In this document: positions 19,500 through 27,932 of the stretch, piece after piece
How the letters are laid out: every line of letters begins with the position of its first letter
Position numbering within the stretch: position 1 is the first letter of the stretch
NCBI RefSeq assembly: GCF_013522925.1
Contig: NZ_JAAMQU010000006.1
Location: 1-64,000, forward strand
From: Pseudomonas japonica
GTDB lineage: Bacteria; Pseudomonadota; Gammaproteobacteria; Pseudomonadales; Pseudomonadaceae
Reading direction: 5' to 3'
Length of the DNA stretch: 64,000 nucleotides
Made by a program: the position numbers and the translations under genes
Notes under the pieces: generated by a model
The model's database searches: none
Seen by the model: only the letters and a program-made list of their open reading frames with translations
Told to the model about the DNA's origin: nothing

Positions 19500-19521
19500 G
19501 CGGGGCCTGGGTTGGCCCCGC
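19500..19521. terminator. Hairpin between convergent DJ-1 and exbD genes
   Basis: GCGGGGCC (19500-19507) pairs perfectly with GGCCCCGC (19514-19521) around a six-base loop, followed by a pyrimidine run. It lies in the 59-bp gap of two convergent genes and could serve both. Confidence 0.7.
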
Positions 19522-19548
19522 TCTCCTCTCAATGGTTGGCATGATCCA

Positions 19549-19950
19549 CTAGCGTGCGGTGATCACCGACAGCTTGGTGATCCCTGCCCGCTCGATGGAG
19601 GCCATGGCCTTGGCGACGGCGCCATAGTTGGCACTGTCGTCGGCCTGCAGTTGCACACGAACGTCCGGGTTCTTCTGCCTCGCTGCCTGAAGGTTGTTCT
19701 CCAGCAAATCAGGGCTGATGGCGTTCTTGTCGATGAACCATTGGCCCCTGCCGTCAATGCTCACCACCAGCGGTTCCTTCTGCTCCACCGGTGCCACCGC
19801 CTCGGTTTTTGGCAGGTTGATCGGAATGGAATTGGTAAGCAGCGGTGCGGTGACGATAAACACCACCAGCAGCACCAGCATCACGTCCACCAGTGGCGTG
19901 ACGTTGATTTCACTCAGTACTTCGTCGCTGTCCTGGGTAGAAAACGCCAT
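19549..19950 (-). CDS. exbD: ExbD/TolR-family proton-channel protein
   Basis: A 133-residue protein with a short cytoplasmic start, one membrane helix (VDVMLVLLVVFIVTAPLL) that carries the essential aspartate of ExbD/TolR proteins, and a periplasmic domain. It works with ExbB to use the proton gradient and energise TonB. It is the last gene of a tonB-exbB-exbD operon and starts one base after the exbB stop codon. Its divergent neighbour is a TonB-dependent receptor gene, so this looks like a dedicated system rather than the housekeeping one. Confidence 0.92.
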   Translation of the reverse strand: MAFSTQDSDEVLSEINVTPLVDVMLVLLVVFIVTAPLLTNSIPINLPKTEAVAPVEQKEPLVVSIDGRGQWFIDKNAISPDLLENNLQAARQKNPDVRVQLQADDSANYGAVAKAMASIERAGITKLSVITAR

Positions 19951-19951
19951 G

Positions 19952-20668
19952 TCACACCGCCTCCTTTACAGCATGGGCGCCCTGTAGCCCCTTGCGCGCG
20001 GCCGGGTGCACCAGCACGCGGAAAGCACTCTTTTGCGCCAGGCTGTAGAAGTCATGGGCGAAATCGTCGAGGTCCGCGGCCTTGAGCTTGAGGCTGCGCA
20101 AAAAATAGTTGTAAACCAGCACCGCGGGTACGGCCACGGCGATCCCCACGCCGGTGGCGACCAGTGCCGCGCCGATCGGCCCCGCGACTGTTTCCAGGCT
20201 GGCCGAACCGGCCGCGCTGATGCCCTTGAGCGCTTCCATGATTCCCCAGACGGTGCCGAACAGGCCGATGAACGGCGACGTACTGCCGATACTCGCGACC
20301 ACAGCCAGGCCACTTTCGAGTGAGCGGCGCTCGCGTACGATCTGCTGGCGCAGGGCGCGTTCCAGGCGATCCTGATGGTTGATGGCATGGGCCAGATCGC
20401 TAGGCCCGTGACCCTCGCTGGTGTGCAGCGCGGCATAGCCGGCCTGGGCTACGCGAGCAGCGGCGCCGGGCTCGTTCTGGCTAAGCTCGGCGCCCGCTTC
20501 CAGGTCAGGCGCGGCCCAGAACCCTTTGAGAAAGCGCCGGTCTTGCCCCTTGAGGCGGGCGAACTGTGCGGCCTTGAGCAGGGCCAGGCCCCAGGTGATC
20601 ACCGAAAAACCGATCAGCAGCCAGATAACGGTGCTTTCGACAGAAGCGGTAGGCGATGCAAGTGTCAT
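19952..20668 (-). CDS. exbB: ExbB/TolQ/MotA-family proton-channel protein
   Basis: A 238-residue inner-membrane protein with three hydrophobic segments: one near residues 14-37 and two in the second half, the GSTSPFIGLFGTVWGIMEAL region and ALVATGVGIAVAVPAVLVYN. The glycine- and threonine-rich helices are the MotA/TolQ/ExbB channel signature. It forms the pentameric channel around ExbD. Thirty bases separate it from tonB upstream, and one base from exbD downstream. Confidence 0.93.
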   Translation of the reverse strand: MTLASPTASVESTVIWLLIGFSVITWGLALLKAAQFARLKGQDRRFLKGFWAAPDLEAGAELSQNEPGAAARVAQAGYAALHTSEGHGPSDLAHAINHQDRLERALRQQIVRERRSLESGLAVVASIGSTSPFIGLFGTVWGIMEALKGISAAGSASLETVAGPIGAALVATGVGIAVAVPAVLVYNYFLRSLKLKAADLDDFAHDFYSLAQKSAFRVLVHPAARKGLQGAHAVKEAV

Positions 20669-20698
20669 GGAAACTGTCCTCGAAAAGGGTACGCGGGT

Positions 20699-21526
20699 TC
20701 AGCGGATCTTGAAGTCGATAGGCACGGTCACCCAGCCTTCCACAGGCTGGCCGCCCTGCTTGGCGGGTACGAAACTCCAGCGCTTGACGGCTGCCACGGC
20801 GGCGTCATCGAGCTGCTGGCGCCCTGCGCTTTGTTGCACCTGGATTTCGGCCGGGCTGCCGCTGGGCAATACATGCACCCGCAGCAGCACGGTGCCTTCC
20901 CAATTGCGGCGCTGGGCCAGCGCCGGGTACTCGGGCGCCGGGTTTTTCAGGTAGCCGGCACTGGCCGACGGCGGTGTTACAGGGGCCGGCGCAGGCGGTG
21001 CGGCGGGGGCGGCCACCGGAGCGGGTGCGGGCGCCACGGGTGGCGGCGCTGGCGCAGGTTTCGCGACCTCCGGCGGCGGTGCCTTGGGTGGCGGCTTTAT
21101 TACAGGCTTTGGCTTGGGCACCGGCTTGGGCACCGGCTTGGGCGCGGGCTTGGCGGCCAGTTCATCCACCACAGGGGGTGGCGGCTCCACAACCGGCGGC
21201 GGAGGCGGTGGCGGCACGGGCGGAGGTTGCTCCACGGGTGGCGCGGGCCGGCTGAATTCAATCGTCATCGGCGGTATTTCAGGCGGCACCACGGGTAGTA
21301 CAGGCGTGGGCGTTTGTAACGCCCAGTACAACACCCCTCCATGGAGCGCGGCGGCCAGCCCGGCCAGCAGCCAGGCTTCCCGGCGGCTGGTGGGCAAGCT
21401 CGGCACCGCTTGCAGCCTTAACTGTGCCAATGCCGCAGGCGCTGCCCGCCCGCTGCCTTTGGAAGGCACCGGGAAGTCGGGCTGAGCAGGCGGCGCAGCG
21501 CGAGCAGCTGAATGAACGTTCGCCAT
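20699..21526 (-). CDS. tonB: TonB energy-transducing protein
   Basis: A 275-residue protein with a cytoplasmic start of about 45 residues, one membrane anchor (WLLAGLAAALHGGVLYWALQ), a very long proline/lysine/valine-rich spacer (about 75-195, with PKPVPKPVPKP repeats) and a C-terminal TonB domain (YPALAQRRNWEGTVLLRVHV, later AVKRWSFVPAKQGGQP). It carries inner-membrane energy to outer-membrane receptors. AAGGAG lies just before the ATG. The gene heads a tonB-exbB-exbD operon and diverges from a TonB receptor gene. Confidence 0.93.
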   Translation of the reverse strand: MANVHSAARAAPPAQPDFPVPSKGSGRAAPAALAQLRLQAVPSLPTSRREAWLLAGLAAALHGGVLYWALQTPTPVLPVVPPEIPPMTIEFSRPAPPVEQPPPVPPPPPPPVVEPPPPVVDELAAKPAPKPVPKPVPKPKPVIKPPPKAPPPEVAKPAPAPPPVAPAPAPVAAPAAPPAPAPVTPPSASAGYLKNPAPEYPALAQRRNWEGTVLLRVHVLPSGSPAEIQVQQSAGRQQLDDAAVAAVKRWSFVPAKQGGQPVEGWVTVPIDFKIR

Positions 21527-22002
21527 TGAAAGGCTCCTTGGCTGGCTATGCGCAGCGATGATGGAGCGTAGGCGTTATCTCTCGAAGGAACCAAAGTTCC
21601 TGGATTGATAACCTGCAGGCATAAGCGAAGAGCGTAGTCATGCTCAACCCGCCGGATTACGGGAGCTAGAGTGCCGAGGGTTTACCGCCCTATGCCCTCT
21701 GTGCATTCAAAAAATGCCCAGCAGGCATAGGCCATGATTGATCTGGGTAGCACCGGGCGCGAGCCCGGGAATGACTGACGCCAAAAGACATATCGCTGGC
21801 TGCGCCACCTCCTGCGGTGTGAAAAAGGTTATAAGAAGATGCTTCTTGATTATTGGACGGCATAACCGATGAACGGCAGCATGCCGGCCGTTAGCGCTAA
21901 CCATCGGCCCTTGCTACTCGCACGAGCGAATGCCCCGAAGCGCTGGCACCAGTAGCGGTCGACGAACCGCGGCGCCACGGCATTCATTCGAGCGAATACA
22001 AC
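21527..22002. promoter_or_regulatory. 476-bp divergent control region between tonB and the TonB receptor
   Basis: No convincing gene here. It holds ATAACCT (21608-21614), a hairpin CCGGGC-GCGA-GCCCGG (21753-21768) with a stable tetraloop, AGGTTATA (21826-21833, the reverse complement of TATAACCT), the palindrome AAGAAG-ATG-CTTCTT (21833-21847) and the 12-bp palindrome GTTAGCGCTAAC (21890-21901). TATAACCT-type sequence recurs before the other sulfur genes in this window, so both divergent operons may answer to the same regulator. Confidence 0.5.
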
Positions 22003-24234
22003 ATGCAAAGCATTCATGGGGACACCTTCAACCCGTCACAGCTTGCCCAGGCGATCTGCGCCGTGCTGGCCCTCGGGGCCATGCCACTGGCCAACGCGGC
22101 GGGCGATACCGCCACTGACCAGCCCACCGCCGAGCCGAAGCTGCAGGCCGTGACCGTGACCGCCACCCGCCGGGAAGAGACCTTGCAGGCGGTACCGGTG
22201 GCCGTCACGGTGGTGGATGGCGAACAACTGGAGCGTGACAACCGCAACGGCGTCGCCGCACTGGCCCAGCAGGTGCCTACCCTCAACTTCCGCACCAATG
22301 CGTCCAACAAGGACACCGCGCTGTTCATCCGTGGTGTAGGCACTATTTCCACTTCGCCGGGTGTGGAACCTACGGTCGCAACTGTGATTGATGGTGTTGT
22401 CTACGGCCGCCCGGGCCAGGCCACGCTGGACCTGCTGGACCTCGAACGCGTGGAAGTATTGCGCGGCCCGCAAGGCACGCTGTTTGGCAAGAACGCGTCG
22501 GCCGGGGTGTTGAACATCGTGACCAAGGCACCCGAGGAAGCCTTCCACGGCTACATCGACCAAGGCTGGTACACCGGCAATGAAAGCCGTACCCGCTTCG
22601 GCATTGGCGGCGCACTGATCCCTGGCGTGTTGAAAGGCTCGCTTACAACCCTGGTGAGCAGCTATGACGGCAACGTCGACAACAAGGCCAACGGCCAGGA
22701 GGTCAACGGTTACAACCACCATGGCGCGCGCGGCAAGCTCGAATTCACCCCCAATGACGACCTCACGGTTACGCTGGCCGCCGACTACATGACCGCCCAT
22801 GACGACGCGGCCAATGGTGTGATCAGCCAGGTGCTGACCCCAGCCTTTGGTACCGCACTGGCGCCGGTGTCTGCCAGCAGCCACAACCAGAACATCGTCA
22901 GTGATTACCGCAGCCACGTGGAGGACACCAACAAGGGCCTCTCGGCGCAGGTGGACTACGCGTTGGGCGATTTCACCCTCACGTCCATCACCGCCTGGCG
23001 CGGCTGGGGCAACACCCAGTGGCAGGATGGCGACCGCTTGGCCACTGTCAGCACCGCCTACCCCGGCACCGAGGACAAGGGCGAGTTGAGCTACGACCAG
23101 TACAGCCAGGAGCTGCGCCTGGCCTCGCCCAAAGGGCAATTCGCCGAGTACGTGACGGGGCTGTATTACATGCACGCCAAAGACGACGAAACCTACCGGC
23201 GCGACCTGGTCACCACCACCGTGACCCAGCGCGGCGTGGCCAACTACGGCACTACCAGCGACAGTGTGGCGGCCTTCGGTGAAACCACCCTGCACTTCAC
23301 GCCGCGGTTGCGCGGCATCGTCGGCCTGCGCTTTACCCACGATTACCTCGCCTACGACCATCGCCGCGTGTCCACATCTGCTACCACAGTCAGCGGCATC
23401 CAGCCGGGTACCCGCAGCGATGGTTCGGTGGACGAAGACGGTTGGTCGGGCCGGCTGGGAGTACAGTACGACCTTACCGACAACGTGATGAGCTACCTCA
23501 CCTATTCGAGGGGGTACAAGGGCCCTGCCTACAACGTGTTCTTCAACATGCAGCCGCGCGACACCGACGCGCTCAAGCCCGAAACCTCTAACACCTGGGA
23601 GCTGGGCATCAAGGCTACCGCCTGGAACGATCGCCTCACCGCCAACGCCGCGCTGTTCCACAGCGATTACGACAATTACCAGGCTAACTTCTACGACACG
23701 GTGGCGGGCCAGGTAGTTACGCGCCTGATCAACGCCGGCAGCGTCACCACCCAAGGCGCCGAGCTGGACCTGGCCGTGCAGGCCACGCGTCAGCTGAAAC
23801 TTTCTGCAGCGCTGGCCTACACCCATGCCCGTATCGACGCGTTCGCCTGCCCGGCTGGCGCGGCGGCGTCCTGCAACGTAGACGGTAAGCCCCTGCCCTT
23901 CGCCCCGGACTGGAAAAGCTACGCCCGTGCCGACTACACCATCCCCTTGGACAACGGCCTGGACATCGAACTGGGCACCGACTACAGCTGGCAGAGCGAA
24001 GTGCAGTACGACATCAGCCAGAACCCGGACACCAAACAAGGCGCCTACGGCATCTGGAACGCCAGCGCTGCCCTCGCCGACTACAACAACGGCTGGCGCG
24101 TGGCGCTGCTGGGCAAAAACCTTGCGGACAAGTCCTATTCGCCACTGCTGGCCAGCGGCACCGGTTATATCTACCGGGCCGTGGCGCGGGACGATCGCCG
24201 TTACTTCGGCGTTCAAGTACGCAAGGATTTCTAG
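22003..24234 (+). CDS. TonB-dependent outer-membrane receptor (putative organosulfur uptake)
   Basis: A 743-residue receptor with a signal peptide ending near LANAA, a TonB box in LQAVTVTATR, a plug domain (about 60-165, with RGVGTISTSPGVEPTV and RGPQGTLFGKNASAGVLNI) and a 22-strand-type barrel ending in VQVRKDF. There is no extra N-terminal signalling domain, so it is not of the FecA type. It takes up a ligand at the expense of TonB energy, probably from the divergent tonB-exbBD operon. The next genes, four bases on, encode a flavin monooxygenase, an aldo/keto reductase and an SsuA-like binding protein, which argues for a sulfonate, sulfate ester or similar sulfur source rather than a siderophore. 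Confidence 0.93.
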   Translation: MQSIHGDTFNPSQLAQAICAVLALGAMPLANAAGDTATDQPTAEPKLQAVTVTATRREETLQAVPVAVTVVDGEQLERDNRNGVAALAQQVPTLNFRTNASNKDTALFIRGVGTISTSPGVEPTVATVIDGVVYGRPGQATLDLLDLERVEVLRGPQGTLFGKNASAGVLNIVTKAPEEAFHGYIDQGWYTGNESRTRFGIGGALIPGVLKGSLTTLVSSYDGNVDNKANGQEVNGYNHHGARGKLEFTPNDDLTVTLAADYMTAHDDAANGVISQVLTPAFGTALAPVSASSHNQNIVSDYRSHVEDTNKGLSAQVDYALGDFTLTSITAWRGWGNTQWQDGDRLATVSTAYPGTEDKGELSYDQYSQELRLASPKGQFAEYVTGLYYMHAKDDETYRRDLVTTTVTQRGVANYGTTSDSVAAFGETTLHFTPRLRGIVGLRFTHDYLAYDHRRVSTSATTVSGIQPGTRSDGSVDEDGWSGRLGVQYDLTDNVMSYLTYSRGYKGPAYNVFFNMQPRDTDALKPETSNTWELGIKATAWNDRLTANAALFHSDYDNYQANFYDTVAGQVVTRLINAGSVTTQGAELDLAVQATRQLKLSAALAYTHARIDAFACPAGAAASCNVDGKPLPFAPDWKSYARADYTIPLDNGLDIELGTDYSWQSEVQYDISQNPDTKQGAYGIWNASAALADYNNGWRVALLGKNLADKSYSPLLASGTGYIYRAVARDDRRYFGVQVRKDF

Positions 24235-24237
24235 CCT

Positions 24238-25569
24238 ATGTCACGCTCCGATCGCCAGCTGAGCCTGGGCGCGTTTCTCATGGCCACGGGGCATCACCTC
24301 GCAGCCTGGCGCCACCCCACAGTGCCCGCGGATGCGGGCCTGGACATCACCCACTATCGCCACCTGGCCCGGGTTGCCGAGGCAGCGTGCTTCGATTTGC
24401 TGTTCGTGGCCGACAGCGTGGCCGCCGCCACCGGGGGCATCGCCAGCCGCATGGCCCGCTCGGACCACTTCGAGCCCCTCACGCTGCTGTCGGCGCTCAG
24501 TGGCGCTACCGAGCGCATCGGCCTGGTGGCCACCGTAACCACCAGTTACAACGAGCCCTACCACGTGGCGCGCAAGTTCGCTTCGCTCGATCACTTGTCA
24601 GGCGGGCGTGCGGGCTGGAACCTGGTGACCTCCGATGCGGCGGCCGAGGCGTTCAATTTCGGCCGCGACGCCCACTGGGGCCATGCCGAGCGTTACCAGC
24701 GGGCCGAGGAATTTCACCAGGTAGTGACCGGTTTGTGGGACAGCTGGGCCGATGATGCCTTCGTGCGCAACAAGGCCAGCGGCCAGTACTACCACCCTGA
24801 GCGCGTACGAACCCTCGACCATTCGGGCCCGCATTTTCAAGTAAAGGGCCCACTCAATGTGGCGCGTTCACCCCAAGGTTGGCCGGTAGTCTTTCAGGCC
24901 GGTGCGTCCGAAGCGGGCCGGGCGCTGGCGGCGCGAACAGCGGAGGTGGTCTTCACCGCGCAGCCAGACCTGCCTTCGGCACAGCGCTTTTACGCCGACT
25001 TGAAGGGCCGGCTGGCCGCCCACGGGCGCACTGAAGATTCACTGAAAATCATGCCGGGCGTTTACGTGATCGTCGCCGAGTCGCAAAGCCGGGCCCAGGA
25101 CATCCACGAGCAATTGCAGGCCTTGGTGGAGCCTGATGTAGGCATTGCCCTGCTGGGCCGCATGCTGGGTAACTTCGACCTTTCGGGCTATCCACCGGAT
25201 GGCCCGCTGCCCGAGCTGCCGCCGACCGAATCCGGCCAGCGCAGCCGCCAGCAACTGCTCATGCAACTGGCCGACAGCGAGGGCCTCACGCTCGCTCAAC
25301 TCGGCCAGCGGATCGCCGGCGGTCGAGGCCACTTGAGCCTGATTGGCACTCCAACGCAGGTCGCGGATCAGATGCAGGCCTGGTTCGAAGGCCGTGCTGC
25401 CGATGGCTTCAATTTGCTGTTGCCCTATCTGCCATGTGGGCTGGAAGACGTGGCTCGGCTGCTGGTGCCCGAACTCCAGCGGCGCGGGCTGTTCCGCCAG
25501 GCCTACACTGGGAAAACCTTGCGCGACCACCTGGGGCTGGCGCGCCCGGTGAACCGGCACTTTCTGTGA
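24238..25569 (+). CDS. FMN-dependent monooxygenase, NtaA/SnaA/DszA family
   Basis: A 443-residue flavin monooxygenase of the bacterial-luciferase-like superfamily. The long C-terminal extension, the [18 protein letters not shown] motif and the VVFQAGASEAGRALAA phosphate-binding loop mark the NtaA/SnaA/DszA/DmoA branch, which uses reduced FMN from a separate reductase to cleave C-S or C-N bonds. No flavin reductase gene is in the window. It lies three bases after the TonB receptor gene and 22 before an aldo/keto reductase, so the operon probably imports and desulfurises one compound. The exact substrate is unknown. Confidence 0.92.
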   Translation: MSRSDRQLSLGAFLMATGHHLAAWRHPTVPADAGLDITHYRHLARVAEAACFDLLFVADSVAAATGGIASRMARSDHFEPLTLLSALSGATERIGLVATVTTSYNEPYHVARKFASLDHLSGGRAGWNLVTSDAAAEAFNFGRDAHWGHAERYQRAEEFHQVVTGLWDSWADDAFVRNKASGQYYHPERVRTLDHSGPHFQVKGPLNVARSPQGWPVVFQAGASEAGRALAARTAEVVFTAQPDLPSAQRFYADLKGRLAAHGRTEDSLKIMPGVYVIVAESQSRAQDIHEQLQALVEPDVGIALLGRMLGNFDLSGYPPDGPLPELPPTESGQRSRQQLLMQLADSEGLTLAQLGQRIAGGRGHLSLIGTPTQVADQMQAWFEGRAADGFNLLLPYLPCGLEDVARLLVPELQRRGLFRQAYTGKTLRDHLGLARPVNRHFL

Positions 25570-25591
25570 AACCTCATAAAAAAGGACGCAC

Positions 25592-26629
25592 ATGACTTAC
25601 CTTGCTTCTGCTGACCGTTACGAACGCATCCCCTACCGCCGCGTGGGCCGCAGCGGCCTGGTGCTGCCCGCCCTGTCGCTGGGCCTGTGGCACAACTTTG
25701 GCGACAGCACGCCAATCGAGCGCCAGCGCGCCATGCTCCGCACGGCCTTCGACCTTGGCATCAATCACTTCGACCTGGCAAATAACTACGGCCCACCCTA
25801 CGGCAGCGCCGAGATCAACTTTGGTCGCCTGTTGCGCGAAGATTTCAGCGCCTACCGTGACGAGCTGATCATCTCCACCAAGGCCGGCTGGGATATGTGG
25901 CCAGGGCCGTACGGCCAGGGCGGCGGCTCGCGCAAATACGTACTGGCCAGCCTCGACCAGAGCCTCAAGCGCATGGGCCTGGATTACGTGGACATCTTCT
26001 ATTCCCACCGTTTCGACCCGGACACGCCGCTGGAAGAAACTGCCAGCGCCCTGGCGACCGCCGTACAGCAGGGCAAGGCATTGTATGTGGGCATCAGCTC
26101 ATACTCCGGCAGCAAAACCCGCGAAATGGCCGCCTTGCTTGCGGACTGGAAGGTGCCGCTGCTGATCCATCAGCCTGCCTACAACCTGCTTAACCGCTGG
26201 GTAGAAAAGGACCTGCTGGAGGCCACTGACGAGCTTGGCGCCGGGGTGATCGCGTTCACGCCCCTGGCTCAGGGCCTGCTTACAGACAAGTACCTCAATG
26301 GCATTCCTGGCGACGCTCGGGTGAACCAACCCGGCGGCCAGTCATTGCGGGCTGATCACCTGTCCGAGGACAACCTGGCCCATGTGCGGGCGCTTAACGA
26401 GATCGCCAAGGCTCGCGGCCAGAGCCTGGCGCAACTGGCCCTGGCATGGACCCTGCGCGATCCGCGGGTGACCAGTGCCCTGATCGGCGCCAGCCGGCCG
26501 GAGCAGATCATCGAAAACGTGGCGGCGCTGGATCGGCTGGACTTCACGCCGGAGGAGCTGGCCGAAATCGACCGCTTCGCCGTGGAAGGCAAGATCAACC
26601 TTTGGGAAAAGCCATCGACCGCCGAATGA
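25592..26629 (+). CDS. Aldo/keto reductase, YghZ/Kv-beta-like family
   Basis: A 345-residue NADPH-dependent reductase with an intact aldo/keto reductase core: LGINHFDLANNYG carries the catalytic Asp and Tyr, STKAGWDMW the Lys, YSHRFD the His. Closest in character to the YghZ (glyceraldehyde-phosphate/methylglyoxal reductase) group. AAGGA precedes the ATG. Its stop overlaps the next start (ATGA). After a desulfurising monooxygenase, the plausible role is to reduce the aldehyde or ketone left when sulfite is released, as SmoB does for sulfoquinovose; that analogy is an inference. Confidence 0.92.
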   Translation: MTYLASADRYERIPYRRVGRSGLVLPALSLGLWHNFGDSTPIERQRAMLRTAFDLGINHFDLANNYGPPYGSAEINFGRLLREDFSAYRDELIISTKAGWDMWPGPYGQGGGSRKYVLASLDQSLKRMGLDYVDIFYSHRFDPDTPLEETASALATAVQQGKALYVGISSYSGSKTREMAALLADWKVPLLIHQPAYNLLNRWVEKDLLEATDELGAGVIAFTPLAQGLLTDKYLNGIPGDARVNQPGGQSLRADHLSEDNLAHVRALNEIAKARGQSLAQLALAWTLRDPRVTSALIGASRPEQIIENVAALDRLDFTPEELAEIDRFAVEGKINLWEKPSTAE

Positions 26630-27561
26630 ACATCCGAACCCTCATCACTGTAATCACGGTTGTCCTGGGCCTGGGGGCCCAGGCTGCCAACGCTGATACA
26701 GCGGCACCGCAAGCCTTGCGAATCGGCTACCAGAAGGGCTCCATCGCGCTAGTGCTGGCCAAGGAACACCACCTATTGGAAGAGCGCTATCCTGATACGC
26801 GGGTGCAGTGGCTGGAGTTTCCGGCGGGGCCGCAAATGCTGGAAGCTCTGAACATCGGCAGCCTGGACGTGGCGTCAACGGGAGATATACCGCCGCTGTT
26901 TGCCCAGGCCGCTGGCGCCGACCTGGTGTACATCGGTGCCGAGCCTGCCAAGCCTGTGGCGGAAACGCTGTTGGTGCCCACCGACAGCCCAATCCACAGC
27001 GTGGCTGAACTCAAGGGTCACAAGGTGGCGCTGCAGAAGGGCTCCAGTTCGCACAACCTGGTGCTGCGCGCATTGGCCAAGGCGGGGCTGAAGTATACCG
27101 ACATTACCCCGGTATACCTCAGCCCGGCCGACGCCCACGCGGCATTCGACCAAGGCAGCGTAGACGCCTGGGCGATCTGGGACCCGTATGCCTCGTTGGC
27201 GTTGGCCGAAGGCAAGGCGCGCTTGCTGGCCAATGGTGAAGGGCTTGGGCTCAACGGCCCGCTGTACACGGCCCGCCGGGCGTACGCCGAAGCAAGTCCG
27301 GCTTTTATCACGGCCTTGCTGGGTAGCCTCACAGACGCCGAAGCCCTCACCCGCACCCAGCGGGAAGAGAGCCTGAATATCCTCACCCGCAGTATGGGGC
27401 TGGACAGAGACGTGGTTGCCCACTACATCGACAACCGCCCGCCCTCCCCGGTCGGCCCGGTTACCCCTGCGGTAGTGGCCACGCAACAGCAAACGGCGGA
27501 CCTGTTTTTTGCAGCGCACCTGCTGCCACGCAAGCTGAATGTGGAACAGGTGGCTCGTTAG
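26626..27561 (+). CDS. SsuA/NrtA-like periplasmic substrate-binding protein
   Basis: A 311-residue exported protein (signal peptide about 1-24, cleavage near ANADTA) of the aliphatic sulfonate/nitrate/taurine binding family. Typical motifs are LRIGYQKGSIALVLAKEHHLLEE, QWLEFPAGPQMLEALNIGSLD, and VDAWAIWDPYASLA. The ATG overlaps the preceding stop by four bases, so it is in the TonB receptor operon. No permease or ATPase gene follows, so it must either share another transporter or act as a periplasmic carrier between the receptor and an unlinked ABC system. Confidence 0.92.
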   Translation: MNIRTLITVITVVLGLGAQAANADTAAPQALRIGYQKGSIALVLAKEHHLLEERYPDTRVQWLEFPAGPQMLEALNIGSLDVASTGDIPPLFAQAAGADLVYIGAEPAKPVAETLLVPTDSPIHSVAELKGHKVALQKGSSSHNLVLRALAKAGLKYTDITPVYLSPADAHAAFDQGSVDAWAIWDPYASLALAEGKARLLANGEGLGLNGPLYTARRAYAEASPAFITALLGSLTDAEALTRTQREESLNILTRSMGLDRDVVAHYIDNRPPSPVGPVTPAVVATQQQTADLFFAAHLLPRKLNVEQVAR

Positions 27562-27564
27562 GGT

Positions 27565-27756
27565 TTAACGCACCCGGACCGCAATACGGCCGCCCTTCAT
27601 GGTGGCGGCCAGTTGCCTGGGCAGATCGGCCACGAGAAATTCCCGCGGGTGACCCAGCACTTCATTGAACGGAATGCCGAACCCCACCAGCGCGGGGGTG
27701 CGCTCGTTCAGCTCGACGTCGATGGTGTTGTGTTTCCTGCTCGCTGCGGTCGCCAT
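27565..27756 (-). CDS. Small hypothetical protein (63 residues)
   Basis: I do not recognise this protein. It starts with ATG after a strong GGGAGG and has no cysteine and no hydrophobic stretch. The sequence is balanced (NTIDVELNERTPALVGFGIP, then FNEVLGHPREFLVADLPRQL) and looks more like real protein than a shadow frame. It is convergent with the binding-protein gene, separated by three bases, and stands alone between that gene and the AlgE-like gene. Confidence 0.5.
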   Translation of the reverse strand: MATAASRKHNTIDVELNERTPALVGFGIPFNEVLGHPREFLVADLPRQLAATMKGGRIAVRVR

Positions 27757-27932
27757 GCCGCCTCCCTTCGTTCAACCTTGATTGCTCTCAACCAAGGTAT
27801 CGGCGGGAGGGGCGTTGCGCTGCAGACCGATTATCGGAACGGCCCCGCCGCTTCCCACAGGCCGACTGCGCGGGCTATAGGAGACGGGGGGCCGGCCATC
27901 CGGCGAAGCCGAAGGCGTAGCTCGCGAAACGC

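Noticed and set aside
21707..21904. 65-codon frame in the tonB/receptor divergent region
   Set aside because: No ribosome site, a composition unlike real proteins, and it crosses hairpins and palindromes better read as control elements.
22036..24216. Open frame of 726 codons antisense to the TonB receptor
   Set aside because: Shadow of a high-GC receptor gene; low-complexity Gly/Val/His-rich sequence and no start signal.
22003..24234. Siderophore receptor role for the TonB receptor
   Set aside because: No iron-related genes or clear Fur box nearby; the operon partners belong to sulfur-scavenging families.
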